Origin: Chrysemys picta bellii
Lineage: Eukaryota; Chordata; Testudines; Emydidae
Reading direction: 5' to 3'
DNA length: 64,000 nt
Assembly (NCBI RefSeq): GCF_011386835.1
Contig: NC_088800.1
Location: 53,473,439-53,537,438, forward strand
This document shows positions 45,838-56,426 of this stretch, piece by piece (the stretch's first letter is position 1; every line of letters begins with the position of its first letter). The notes under the pieces were generated by a model that saw nothing but the letters and a program-made list of their open reading frames with translations, was not told the origin of the DNA and made no database searches. A program made the translations under genes and the position numbers.

Positions 45838-48081
45838 TAACAGAGTTCACTCACCGATAGGTGCCCCTTCCTTCAAGGCCTGGGGTCACAGATTTCTTGG
45901 GCTAGCACGCCCGCCAGCAGGTTTTTGGCTGGGAGCTCAGCCCTTCGGCCAGGCGACCATCTTTTAGTCCACTCATTCCTGGGTCGCGCTCATCCCAAAC
46001 GAAAAGTCAAAAAATGTCTTTAACTGAAACAAGATCCTCTGTCCCTTGGGGGCTTTTCCTCAGCCTGACTTTGGCTCGGCCTGCCCTTGCTGGCCTTGGT
46101 AGCCCTTTCTATGGCCCTGTACATCCCCTTCCTTAGAGACCGTGGCAGAACCAGTCCTACCCTGGATTCTAGGTTCTGCCCCAAGGCCCTGTACCGAACA
46201 GCTAGGCCTACTCCTATACCTTTGTTGCGGTTTCCCCTGGTTTCCCCTCAGCTGGAGCTCACTCTGTAATCCATTTGGCCTAGCTCCAGGCTTTATAGCC
46301 CACAGGCCAAGCCCCCCGTTATATACCCTCCTCCTTAGAACCTGGCCCATGCGGGGGCAAGTTCTATTCTTCTCCAAGCTTCATCCCTCGTCATCTCATC
46401 GCTGTCACCGGCTGCGCGCTTGTACAGCCTGTGCGCAGTGTCTGCAGCTCCACTGCCAGCTCGCTCGGGGCAAACCTTCTCTTCTGCAGTATCCCGACGC
46501 TCTTCCTGCAGCCACTCAGTCTCATGAGCAGCTGCTTGCAGAGCCTGTTCTGAAGCCTTTAGCGTCTTCTGTTGCCTTTTTGCTACTGCCGCTGCATATG
46601 CCAAAACCTTTTCGGTCAGGGTCTGAGAACCCACCATGGACTGCTCCACCCTTGTGTTTGTCCCTCCTCCAGTCTGCTTCATCTCTGGGCCAATCATTTC
46701 GTCCTTCATCTCCCTGCAGCACCCGACAGGGTGTGTTGGTGGAGGGTCTGCAAGGTCCATGGCCACCCCAGCCACCTCCACCTTGCCTGCCTCATGGGGG
46801 TTTGTGTCAGAGGACACCTTCTCCTTTCTTTCTAACTTCTTAGGGCCCTGGCCCCTCGTTCAGCCACTCAGCAATTTCCTAAGCAGGCCGTGTCTTTTGA
46901 TATGGCCTGCTTCTCTGCCCCCAAAACAAAGAACTCTTGCTCCCATCTTGGCATTAGGCCACGCTTGTACACTTTCTCATGCCCTTCTCCCTGGGCTAAC
47001 CTTTTCAGCACAGCCCAGGCATGCTCTCCTTCTCTGCTCTTTTTGTCCATGGGCATAGCAGACCCTGGGTTGATTTCCCTTTGCAGGATCTCTCACAGGT
47101 ATTGCTGCTGCTGCGTCTGTAGCTCCACCTGCACTTCCTTCTGCTTCTGTTGGTTTTCTAGGAGCTGCTGGAGAAACCCCTAGATCTGCTTTGGCTGCTT
47201 AGCCAGTCCCTGGAACTGAAGTGGGAAATCCAGCGACCAGCTTGGTCCCTTGATACACCTGCTTGGGGGAGGGATAACTCAGTGGTTTGAGCATTGGCCT
47301 GCTAAACCCGGGGTTGTGAGCTCAATCCTTGAGGGGGCCATTTAGGGATCAGGGCAAAAAACTGTCTGGGGATTGGTCCTGCTTTGAGCAGGGGGTTGGA
47401 CTAGATGACCTCCGGAGGTCCCTTCCAACCCTGATATTCTATGATTCCTTCAGCAACCAAGACTTCCCTCACGGATCACAGAGGGAACTCAATCCTGCCA
47501 ACTATGCCAATCATAAATGAATCTACTCATCGTTAGGTGCCCCCCGGCGGCCAGGCATGGCATCACAGCCCTCTCGCTGGGCTAGCGTCCCCCATCCATG
47601 GTCGCTCCAGCACCACGGCAGTTTCTCTGCCTGGTAACTCCAGCCAGGTCACCACCTTTAGTCCACCCTTCTGGGGCCCAGCTTGCCTCACACTAAAAGT
47701 CCAAAGAGGTCTTTCCACAGACAGAAGTCCTTCTGCCATCGCTGGGGCACTTGCTCAGCCTGTAGCCCCCTTGCTGGGCTTGGGAACCCTCTCCAGGTGC
47801 ATGTATGCCGCCTCCTCTGGGGCCGGTAGGGGAACCCAGTCCCACCCTGACATTGATAGCAGCTCAGGGCCCTGGACCCAACAGCTAGGTCTGCACCTTT
47901 CTCTTTGCTGCACTTTTCCAACCTCTCTTCTCAAGTTCCCCTCCAGGCTTTCCTTGCTGCTCTGAACTTCCTACCTCGTTCTCAATCCTGTTGCTACCCC
48001 AGCTGGGGTGTATCACCACTGAGTCTGGCTCTTTACGGGGGCGGATATGGTGCCTCTCAGTTCGGGCTCATTCTGTAATCA
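45838..48081 (-). mobile_element. Gag-only LTR retrotransposon, minus strand
   Basis: Two related ends frame it: 5' LTR 48081-47512 and 3' LTR 46273-45838. On the minus strand each starts TGATTACAGA/TGGATTACAGA and ends near 'ggcacctaacgatgagt'. Shared internal phrases on the plus strand are 'taggtgcccc' and 'cttttagtccac'. The interior (about 1.2 kb) has gag-like minus frames: QKQKEVQVELQTQQQQYL, MPMDKKSREGEHAWAVLKRL, then LKASEQALQAAAHETEWLQE. Protease, reverse transcriptase and integrase are absent, so it moved in trans or lost pol. A SINE lies in its leader. The outer flank abuts the inverted MROH arm at 48083. Confidence 0.6.
47264..47447 (+). mobile_element. tRNA-derived SINE of the turtle type with CR1-like tail
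   Basis: The tRNA-like head has an A box (ataactcagtgg) and a B box region (ggttgtgagctcaatcc). It is followed by 'gggatcagggcaaaaaactg' and a tail 'aaccctgatattctatgatt' identical in style to CR1 3' ends, which would allow CR1 machinery to mobilise it. This structure is known from the tortoise/cryptodire SINE families and is the best single clue to the host. Confidence 0.85.
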
Positions 48082-48082
48082 G

Positions 48083-48757
48083 CTTTCTGTGAGTGCCAGG
48101 GGGCTCCATTTCCCCTTCCACTAGCTCCCCATTTACAGAGAGCCAGAGCAGTACCTGCAGCAGGGAGCGAGAGTTGCTGGTGGCCTCAGAGGCACAGGCC
48201 CTGCAGCACCTCGGGCACCTGGCGCAAGTGCCGCATGATACGGAGCTGGCGCATCACATTGGCCGTGACGTCCTCATGCTGCAAGGGAACGAGAACCTGT
48301 CTGAGACTCAGACACCTCCAAGGAATCAGGGGGGATTAACGGCCCCTGGAACCAGCAGCATTTCCACCCAGCCCCTGCCCACCTCTGAGGGATGGATTCC
48401 CCCTCCTGACCCCCAGGATGGAGTCTTGTTGTCCTTCCTAGTGACCTCCAGTGGCAACCCCCCTCCTTGTACGGGGAGCTCCTGCCACCTCCCCCTCAGT
48501 GCCCCTGACAGCTGTTCCACCTCCAATCCACAGCTCAAGTTCTCAGACCCCTCTCCTCCAGCCCCACCCAGGTTGGGTAGGGAGGGGACTGTAGCGGGGG
48601 GGCAGGAGGGATTCTGGCAGCAGTGAAGTGAGATGTGGGGAGGTTGAGGCCTTTCCCCAAGTCACCCCAGCCACTAATGCTGAAGCCGCAGGATGGCAGC
48701 CCTGGTGAATGGGACGGATCGGCAGCCCCTGCTGACTGAATCCTCCTGTTCTCTCCC
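48083..48757 (-). pseudogene. Inverted copy of the terminal MROH exon and last intron
   Basis: Minus-strand exon 48278-48186 (93 bp, same length as 40327-40419) reads HEDVTANVMRQLRIMRHL, then RQVPEVLQGLCL and stop. Acceptor TTGCAG is intact, and so is the exon frame. No preceding exon is attached: the intron copy is cut at about 48757 by a Penelope insertion. The exon is therefore an orphan. It is 5' (on the minus strand) of the older fragment at 44856-45451, so the two are not one gene in order. Confidence 0.8.
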
Positions 48758-48765
48758 CCAACCTG

Positions 48766-49766
<1,001 letters not shown>

Positions 49767-49939
49767 TTATATCATCACATGTTTCTCTGACAAGGAATCT
49801 CAGATTCCCAACATCCATTGTCTCTTTTCCTTGGTGAACATTCTCTCCTGTACATACCACAGGATCCCTTATAGCCAAAACTCGACCTTCTGGGCATGCT
49901 GCAAAAGCCATTGATTTGACACTGTCTGGGGGAAAGCTA

Positions 49940-50140
49940 GTGGCTTTTCTCCTAGAGAAGTCAAAGAGAAGGGTGAAAGTAGTTTTTCTGCTGCTTTGGA
50001 TTTATTGGCTGGCTGAGTTAAATCTGTTCTGTGAATATGATTGTTTAATGATGCTGGGTGGTCTCACTGGGTTATTGTAAGCATAATTAATTGTTACGGT
50101 GCCTATGGCTTTATGTAGGGACTTTATATTCAAATATAGA
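49940..50140. other. Unrecognised sequence
   Basis: Short AT-rich stretch between the SIN3A-like fragment and the mariner-type element. Nothing recognised. Confidence 0.4.
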
Positions 50141-51064
50141 TACAGTAACTCCTCACTTAAAGTCATCCCCGTAAACGCTGTTTCATTGTTACCTTGCTGA
50201 TCAATTACGGAACATGCTCATTTAAAGATGTGCAATGCTCCCTTCTAACGTCCTTTGGCAGCCGCCTGCTTTGTCCACTGCTTGCAGGAAGAGCAGCCCG
50301 TTGCAGCTAGCTTGTGGGGGCTTGGAACCAGGGTGGACCGGCAGCCCCCCTATTAGCTCCCCGCTCCTCTAAGTTCCCTGTGCTGTAACCACCCAGCAGG
50401 GTATCAATTTCTGGCAGTTCAGCTGACCTTCCCACCACTGCCATGTGCTGCTCCTGCCCTCTGCCTTGGAGCTGCTCCCAGAGACGCCTGCTTGCTGTGC
50501 AGGGAAGGAAGGGGGGCTAATATCAGGGTGTCCCCCTCCCCCCTGATCCTTAAAAAGACAATGCACTTAAGAGTGGGTCAGCTTACTTAAAGGGGCAGTG
50601 TGCATCTCTCTCTCTCTCTCTCTCTTCCACACACAAGGTGTGTGTGTGTCTCTGTCTGCTATGCTGTCTCTCCTCCCTCGTGTTCCTGCTGCCTTGTGTG
50701 AGAGGCTACATTAACAACGTGTTAACCCTTGAAGGCTCAGTCGAGTGCTAGTTCATCATTTAGCAGCAAGGCATTCCCTAGGAAATATCCCTCCCTCTTC
50801 CACCCTCTAACTTCACCACCTCAACCAAGCTTCACAATCATCATAGCTGTGAACAGTATTAAATTGTTGGTTTAAAACGTATACTGTGTGTATAGCTATA
50901 TAATACAGTCTATAGTTTTTTGTCTGGTGAAAAAAATTTCCCTGGAACCTCACCTCCCCATTTACATTAATTCTTATGGGGAAATTGGATTCGCTTAACA
51001 TCGTTTTGCTTAAAGTTGCATTTTTCAGGAACATAACTACAACGTTAAGCAAGGGGTTACTGTA
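50141..51064. mobile_element. Tc1/mariner-superfamily non-autonomous element
   Basis: Ends TACAGTAACTCCTCACTTAA and, in reverse, TACAGTAACCCCTTGCTTAA. The outer TA is the target dinucleotide. It contains a (CT)n microsatellite at about 50604-50624. No transposase frame is present; minus-strand frames lack the DDE signature. Confidence 0.85.
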
Positions 51065-51262
51065 TCGCTCTGAGGCTGGTTGGTTCCCACTTTCTCCCAC
51101 CCAACGCAGCCTGACTCCTTTGAGCCCCATGGCAGGATTGGAGGGGGACACGCACATGTGGCTATCCTGTTGATCTCACATCTAGCTTCCTGTGCATGCA
51201 TAGATTCAGGCCCCAATCCTGCAATTTATTTTAAGTGGACGGGCTGTGCGTCTACGCAGAAG

Positions 51263-51486
51263 CAGGGCCGGCTCCAGGCACCAGCTTCTCAAGCAGGTGC
51301 TTGGGGCGGCCGCTCTGGAGAGGGGCGCCACCTCCACGTGTTCGGTGGCAATTCGGCAGACGGTCCCTCACTCCGCCTGGGAGCGAAGGACCTCCCGCCG
51401 AATTGCCGCCGCAGATCGTGATCGCAGCTTTTTTTTTTTTTTTTTTTGGGCTGCTTGGGGCGGCCAAAACCCTGGAGCCAGCCCTG
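51263..51486. mobile_element. hAT-type element, CAGGGCCGGCTCCAGG family
   Basis: Left end CAGGGCCGGCTCCAGG, right end in reverse CAGGGCTGGCTCCAGG. Exact 8-bp duplication CGCAGAAG at 51255-51262 and 51487-51494. Contains a T homopolymer (about 51428-51449). Confidence 0.92.
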
Positions 51487-52375
51487 CGCAGAAGCCCCAT
51501 TAACTTCAATGAGACTCAGCCTCGACACTGGGGACCTTCTGAGCAGAGCCAGTTGAGGAGCAAAGATTTACGTGACAGCTGCCAGGACCAGATGCAGTCA
51601 TGGTAGGGTCTATGAAAAAAGTCTTTTTGTTTAAATATTTGAGAGCTAAATAATAGGAAGATTGTGGTGCTAGTAAGACAGATGGGTTCGGATCTCTGTT
51701 ATGAGCTGCTCCACAGGGTGAAAAGAAGAACCGCCGTCCTACTCTGTGAGAAACCCAAAAGGCTGATCAGAACTGGAGAGAATGAAGCAGCAAAATTGAA
51801 ACTGACCAGCCTAAGTGCAGAGTGAAACAGCAAAGGGGAAAGAAAGAGCAGCAGAGCCTTTGATTTTTAAAGCCTTTAAACGCCCCAAAAAGATTTTGCA
51901 AGTGTCCCTTCTCCCCCCCCCCCATCCTCCCGCCTGCTCCAAGCTTTCAGAGCAGCGACACCCGGGCTGTAGCAGGTGGGAACACCCCACCCGATCGTCC
52001 CCCGCCCCGGGGCACGGCTGGAGTCACTGCGACTCTCAGGCAGACCCACAGCCGGGCCAGCAGGAACCACGGGCCGGCAGCGGCTCGGGTCCCCACCGGC
52101 CAGTGGGGCTCGCTCCGCCGCTCGCTCGCGCGCCCCTGCCCAGCGTCCCGATCCAGCCCCGCCCCCACCTCGCTCCTGGCACGCCGGGCCGGGCCGGGCC
52201 GGGCCGGGCCGCTCCAGGCACCGGGGGGGGGGAGGGGCGCTGGAAGTGAGGGCGCTGAGTGGGGGAGGGGCAAGGGGGCCGGAGCGGGAGCGCAGACCCG
52301 GCCCGGGGACGCCCGCGGTCCGCTGTTTCCCGGCCGGAGGGGGCGGAACTCGCGGCGGATCAGTCCGGCTCCCAC

Positions 52376-52455
52376 CTGCCCCGGAGGCTGCAGTCGGGAA
52401 AGCGGGGCTCTGAAAGCAACTTCTCGGCCCGCTCCAGCACCTGAGACCCGGCCAT
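52376..52455 (-). CDS. First coding exon of an unrecognised minus-strand gene
   Basis: ATG at 52455-52453 in good Kozak context (gcggggccATGG), 80 bp, ending GGCAG before the donor gtggga. It encodes MAGSQVLERAEKLLSEPRFP and then DCSLRG, a helical, soluble N-terminus without signal peptide. Support comes from its place in the CpG island and the correct donor. The following exons must lie at lower coordinates but none is recognised; the SIN3A-like exon at 49581 does not fit its N-terminus. The gene is not identified. Confidence 0.5.
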
Positions 52456-52536
52456 GGCCCCGCGGAGCAGCTCGGACACGGGCCGAGCCACAGCTCCGGA
52501 GTCCGGCAACAGGGGAAGCCTGTACCTGTGGGCTAC

Positions 52537-52548
52537 TGCGCATGTGCG
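52537..52548. promoter_or_regulatory. NRF1-like site
   Basis: TGCGCATGTGCG matches the NRF1 palindrome YGCGCAYGCGCR at 11 of 12 positions. It is about 80 bp upstream of the minus-strand ATG. Confidence 0.5.
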
Positions 52549-52602
52549 GGTACGGTGATGAGTGAACGCCCCGGGGGCGGGGCCTGGGTCCCGCCCCGCC
52601 TT

Positions 52603-52615
52603 GTCGCCTAGCAAC
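52603..52615. promoter_or_regulatory. RFX X-box-like motif
   Basis: GTCGCCTAGCAAC fits the RFX X-box form GTNRCC(0-3 bases)RGYAAC. It lies about 150 bp upstream of the minus-strand ATG, the usual distance for RFX-controlled ciliary genes. A weaker relative, ATTGCCATGGGAAC, is at 52781-52794. Confidence 0.55.
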
Positions 52616-52884
52616 GGGCAAGCCCAGATTCCTGGCTCAGACTGCCCCCTGCTGCCCCCATGCGGCCGCTGCGGGGAGAGAGCGGGGCGCGCACCCCGGC
52701 GGGGTCCCTCGCACTGCTCTGGGGAAGGGCCCCGGGCCCGGCGCTGAACAGTCATTGGGTCAGCCCCGGGATTGCCATGGGAACCAGGCCCTGCTGTGCC
52801 GCAGGCTCCCAGTGCCAGGTGAGCCAGTCACTTGGGCCCGGATCCTCACGGGTTTAGGCACCTAAATCCCACTGAAGTCCTACC

Positions 52885-52995
52885 TTCTCTGTGCCTCAGT
52901 TCCCCACCCCTGCAGTGGGGGTTACAGCCCTGCCCTGCCTCCCAGTGGTGGTGTGAGGATAAACACCTTAAAGATTGGGAGGTGCTCAGCTCCTA
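52885..52995 (+). mobile_element. MIR-like SINE fragment
   Basis: 'tctgtgcctcagttccccac' followed by 'gtgtgaggataaacacctta' and 'ggtgctcagctcctacagta' keeps the MIR order, with strong divergence. Confidence 0.65.
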
Positions 52996-53054
52996 CAGTA
53001 ATGGCGCCACAGGAGTACCTAAGACAGACTACAAACAGGCAGAGATATGAGAAA

Positions 53055-53205
53055 AAACAGACACACACACACACACTCCCAAACGGAACCACGTAGGGTA
53101 ATGTATGTTATAAAACACATACACACATACAGATGAGAAACACAGACACACCACTCTCAAACAGAACCATGCAGGGTAATGTATGTTATAAAAAACACCC
53201 ACAAA
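53055..53205 (+). repeat. (CA)n tract with a two-copy tandem repeat of about 66 bp
   Basis: A CA microsatellite is followed by two units, each holding 'agggtaatgtatgttataaa' (starting near 53094 and 53173). Simple-repeat-driven duplication is the likely origin. Confidence 0.75.
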
Positions 53206-56200
53206 CCAACCACACACACCTAGCCCATGGACCAGGCTGAACTTGTTCCTGTCACTCTCATTTCACAGGCCCTTTCCTCCTAGTGTTTGTCACACTCACT
53301 TGTTGCATCTTGTTTTAAATCAGGCCCTGTCCCTGCAAACACTGGTCTGGATTCCACAAGCTGCCCTGCGCACTCGAGTCCTTACACCTACAAGGAGCTC
53401 CATGGAAGCGAAGGAGGGTCTGCCACACCGAAGTGGACCCGTTTGTGGGATTGTGCCACTTCTGCATGAGTTTGCTCATGTGAATAGTCTAATTGACTTC
53501 ACTGGGGCTCTGCACATGCACAAAAGTCCTTCCATGTGGATCAGTTAGAGGATCAGCGGCTTTGGCCCCCAAACTTGTTTGAGCTCCGTACAGCTGCAGG
53601 GGTCCACCCACACTCATCTCATTGTAAAACTGGGACCTTTGAAAGAATACGGCTTTTTCATCTCAGCATTTACAAACATCTCCCTTTAATGTGCTACTTT
53701 ATAGTCATCACTGCATGCAAGAGAGATGATTAATCCATTTTAATTAGTGATAACACTGGGACTTCGACTGAGTTTGACCCCATTGCATGGCAATTTTACA
53801 CCTTCAAATATTTTCACTCACACCACTATGTTGTCACTGTTACATCAGCTGCATTGTAAATGAATCCTAGGTAGAAAGGGGACCCCATTTCACACACTCT
53901 CAGGCTCAAACCCTGCTAGCAGCTCCATGTAGGTGGACGCCCGTAGAGTCTTCGGTGAGCTTCATCCTAGGTGCAGTGAGCCACCCACAATGATCAGCTT
54001 GTAACATCGGGGCCTTCATTGTGACAGCTTGTTTGATGAACAGAACAGTTGCTGAAATCATTCCCAGAAGTGTGAGCAGCCAGAGAAGCTTGAACTCAAT
54101 AATGCATTAAAATATACACTCTCTATCTCCACTTCTGCAAATGTGCTCAATGGGCATTCACGTTGTTCCCTAAGAGTTTAATAAGCTTGGGCTATTATGG
54201 GGCTAGAAATCAGACAAGGGCAGTCATTTAAAGATACATCTCTGTAAGAGAAGAATTTGGGCCCTGTGAATTCCCCATGTTGCAGAATTTGGCTTCCAGA
54301 AAGTAGCAGAGTACAGAAAGTTCCACACCGCCATTGCTTGTTCTCTCCATTCACTCATACTGCACCGTGATCCTATGTCCAATGAGGGTTTTGATCTGAC
54401 CCGAATTGTTTTCAGGATGCAGTTCCTTGGGATTCTGCGGCTAAGTCATCCCACCCCCATGGTCAAAGCCATGGTAGAAGGCTCTGGGGGAGGAAATCTC
54501 CATGAGGAGACCCTAGCTGAGATACCTCCACATCATCCTGGTAGGGGGCGAAGAGGGAACAAAGCCACAAGGCCCACCCTCAGGCCCTGCACATCCCCAG
54601 AGCACCGCAGAAGGCCAGGGCTCTCCATGCAGAGGCCTTTTACCTCCAGACCAGCTCTATCCCCAAATGCAGTTGAAGGCAATGGGAACACTGGCTCCAC
54701 AGCCCCACTGAAAATCAGCTCCCAGGTGTCCCCAGTTGGGCACAAGAAATGAAGGCACCCAAAAATCAGTAGCTGTTTTTGAGAACATTGACCTCCCCCT
54801 CTCCGTGCCTCAGTTTTCCCGTCTGTAAAATGGAGATAATACTCCTCACCCACCTTGCTAAAGCACTTTGCATGACGAACGCTTGGTAATGCTTGCTGGA
54901 GAGACCATAGAGAGAGAGGAACTTTCATCACACACGGATCAGAGACCTAGCAGCAGCCATATTGCTTCCCACCCCCTTGACTGAGTCCCTGGAATGCCCA
55001 GTGAAAATATGCGTCCACTGAACAATTCTAGACTGCCTTTGCATCTCTCATGGTCACTAAACGGCTCCTCAGTGGTACATTGGAAGAGCAGATGCCCCTG
55101 ACAATACTGCCTGGGGTTGGGGGGACAAGATACTCTTATTACAAAGGAACACTGAGATGATCAGAAAGCCGGAGCCAGGGACCATCCTATAGTTTGGCAG
55201 CTTTTCCTTAAGAGAGTCAAGAGCTTTGATTCATTCTAAATTAGACTCTTCCTCAGTCACTCTGTGTGAGTGTGTGGATACAGAGAGAGAAAGTACTTGG
55301 GTGTGTACCAATATGGGTAGGAAAAAGCAGGGAGAGGCGGCAGGGAGCAGAGACAGGCACTAGGGAAAGACACCCATGCGGAATGGGGAGCAAGTGGGTT
55401 GGGGGAGGAAGAGCCAAAAAGGGACAGAAGGAAAGAAAGAGGGGGGGGGAAAGAGCCCACAGGCCCCAGGGAAAGGGGTTGGAGGAGGTGCAGAGGAAGA
55501 GAATAGAAAAGAATGAGACAGAGAGAGGGAGAAGATGAAGGGGGAATAAAAATCATAGGGAGAAGAAGGGATAAAAAAATGGCTCAAGGGGAGGAGAGAG
55601 CAAGACAAGCCACCACGTTAGTGGAGCCTGTTGTAATAATTTGGGCCTCATACGCCTACCCCGATTGTAAGCTTAACTTTGGATAAGTGGATCAAATGTT
55701 CCAATAACTCATAACAGGGAACGTTGAGGAAAGGGAGACAGACTGAATGAGCCCAAACAGAAAGGCCAACTAGTAACTCAAGGACACTGTTAAGATCATG
55801 CTTGGTCAACAAGAGAACTGTGGGGCTGGAAATCAAGGGACCAAAACTGGTGTGTCGGAAATGAGGTCTAATTGGTAGACAAAATAATAAGGGGAAGGAC
55901 TATTCCACCCATCGCTCCCTTTGGGGTCCATTAGAAAAAAGACCTTTGGGGAGAATGAAGCGCTCTGACTAGCTGGGAGATGGGTGGACAGGAAGAAGTG
56001 AACTTCACTGCATGGCTGCCACATCCACCATCTCCTCGGGACCTCAGGATCCACCGTAACGCTGTTGGGCCTTCATGATCCTGGTCCTGATGCTGAGAAA
56101 TGTCCTGTCCAGACCAGGCCTGAGAGAGAGGGACTCAGATGACACGGCTACCTCCACTGGCTCCAGCCAAATCCCAAACACCACCTGGGATGTAATGGGG

Positions 56201-56420
56201 TGTTTGCTGTGGGACTGAGCAGACCAAAGTCTGTGTATAGCAAAATTCCAAGCCTTGTTTCACTGTTCAGTGCTGTACAGTGGCAGGAGTCATGTTAACA
56301 CCTTTCAATCTCTTGGCCAATATATTCCATTAAACCAAACCACGGTCTCAACCTTGGGGTCAGCTACAACTCTACCTCTCCCCCTCGCCCCACCCCACAT
56401 CCAGGCTGCTGCCCAATCTT
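53206..56420. other. Intergenic or intronic sequence, few recognised features
   Basis: Contains a MIR fragment at about 54793-54885 ('gtgcctcagttttcccgtct', 'gtaaaatggagataat') and a purine-rich (GA/GGA) strand-asymmetric block at 55265-55600. No gene assigned. Confidence 0.45.
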
Positions 56421-56426
56421 GCCAGT

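Larger units (their letters stand above)
52000..52760. promoter_or_regulatory. CpG island promoter
   Basis: Dense in CpG and GC boxes (ccgggggcggggcc near 52570; ccgccccgcc near 52591), unlike the rest of the window. It includes five tandem GGGCC units at about 52186-52210. The first coding exon on the minus strand lies within it. A plus-strand GT donor (cagtgccag|gtgagc) near 52819 would allow a divergent transcript, so the island could be bidirectional. Confidence 0.7.

Noticed and set aside
46142..46843. 233-codon plus-strand frame
   Set aside because: Antisense of the LTR element's gag-like region; no domain in this frame.
47264..47447. Functional tRNA gene
   Set aside because: The A and B boxes belong to a SINE head; the sequence continues into SINE body and CR1-like tail and the cloverleaf is not maintained.
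51947..52621. 224-codon Pro/Arg/Ala-rich frame on the minus strand
   Set aside because: Typical of a CpG island; the shorter exon 52376-52455 with start context and donor in another frame is the better reading.
53060..53200. CRISPR-like array
   Set aside because: Only two imperfect units next to a CA microsatellite in vertebrate DNA; a simple tandem duplication.
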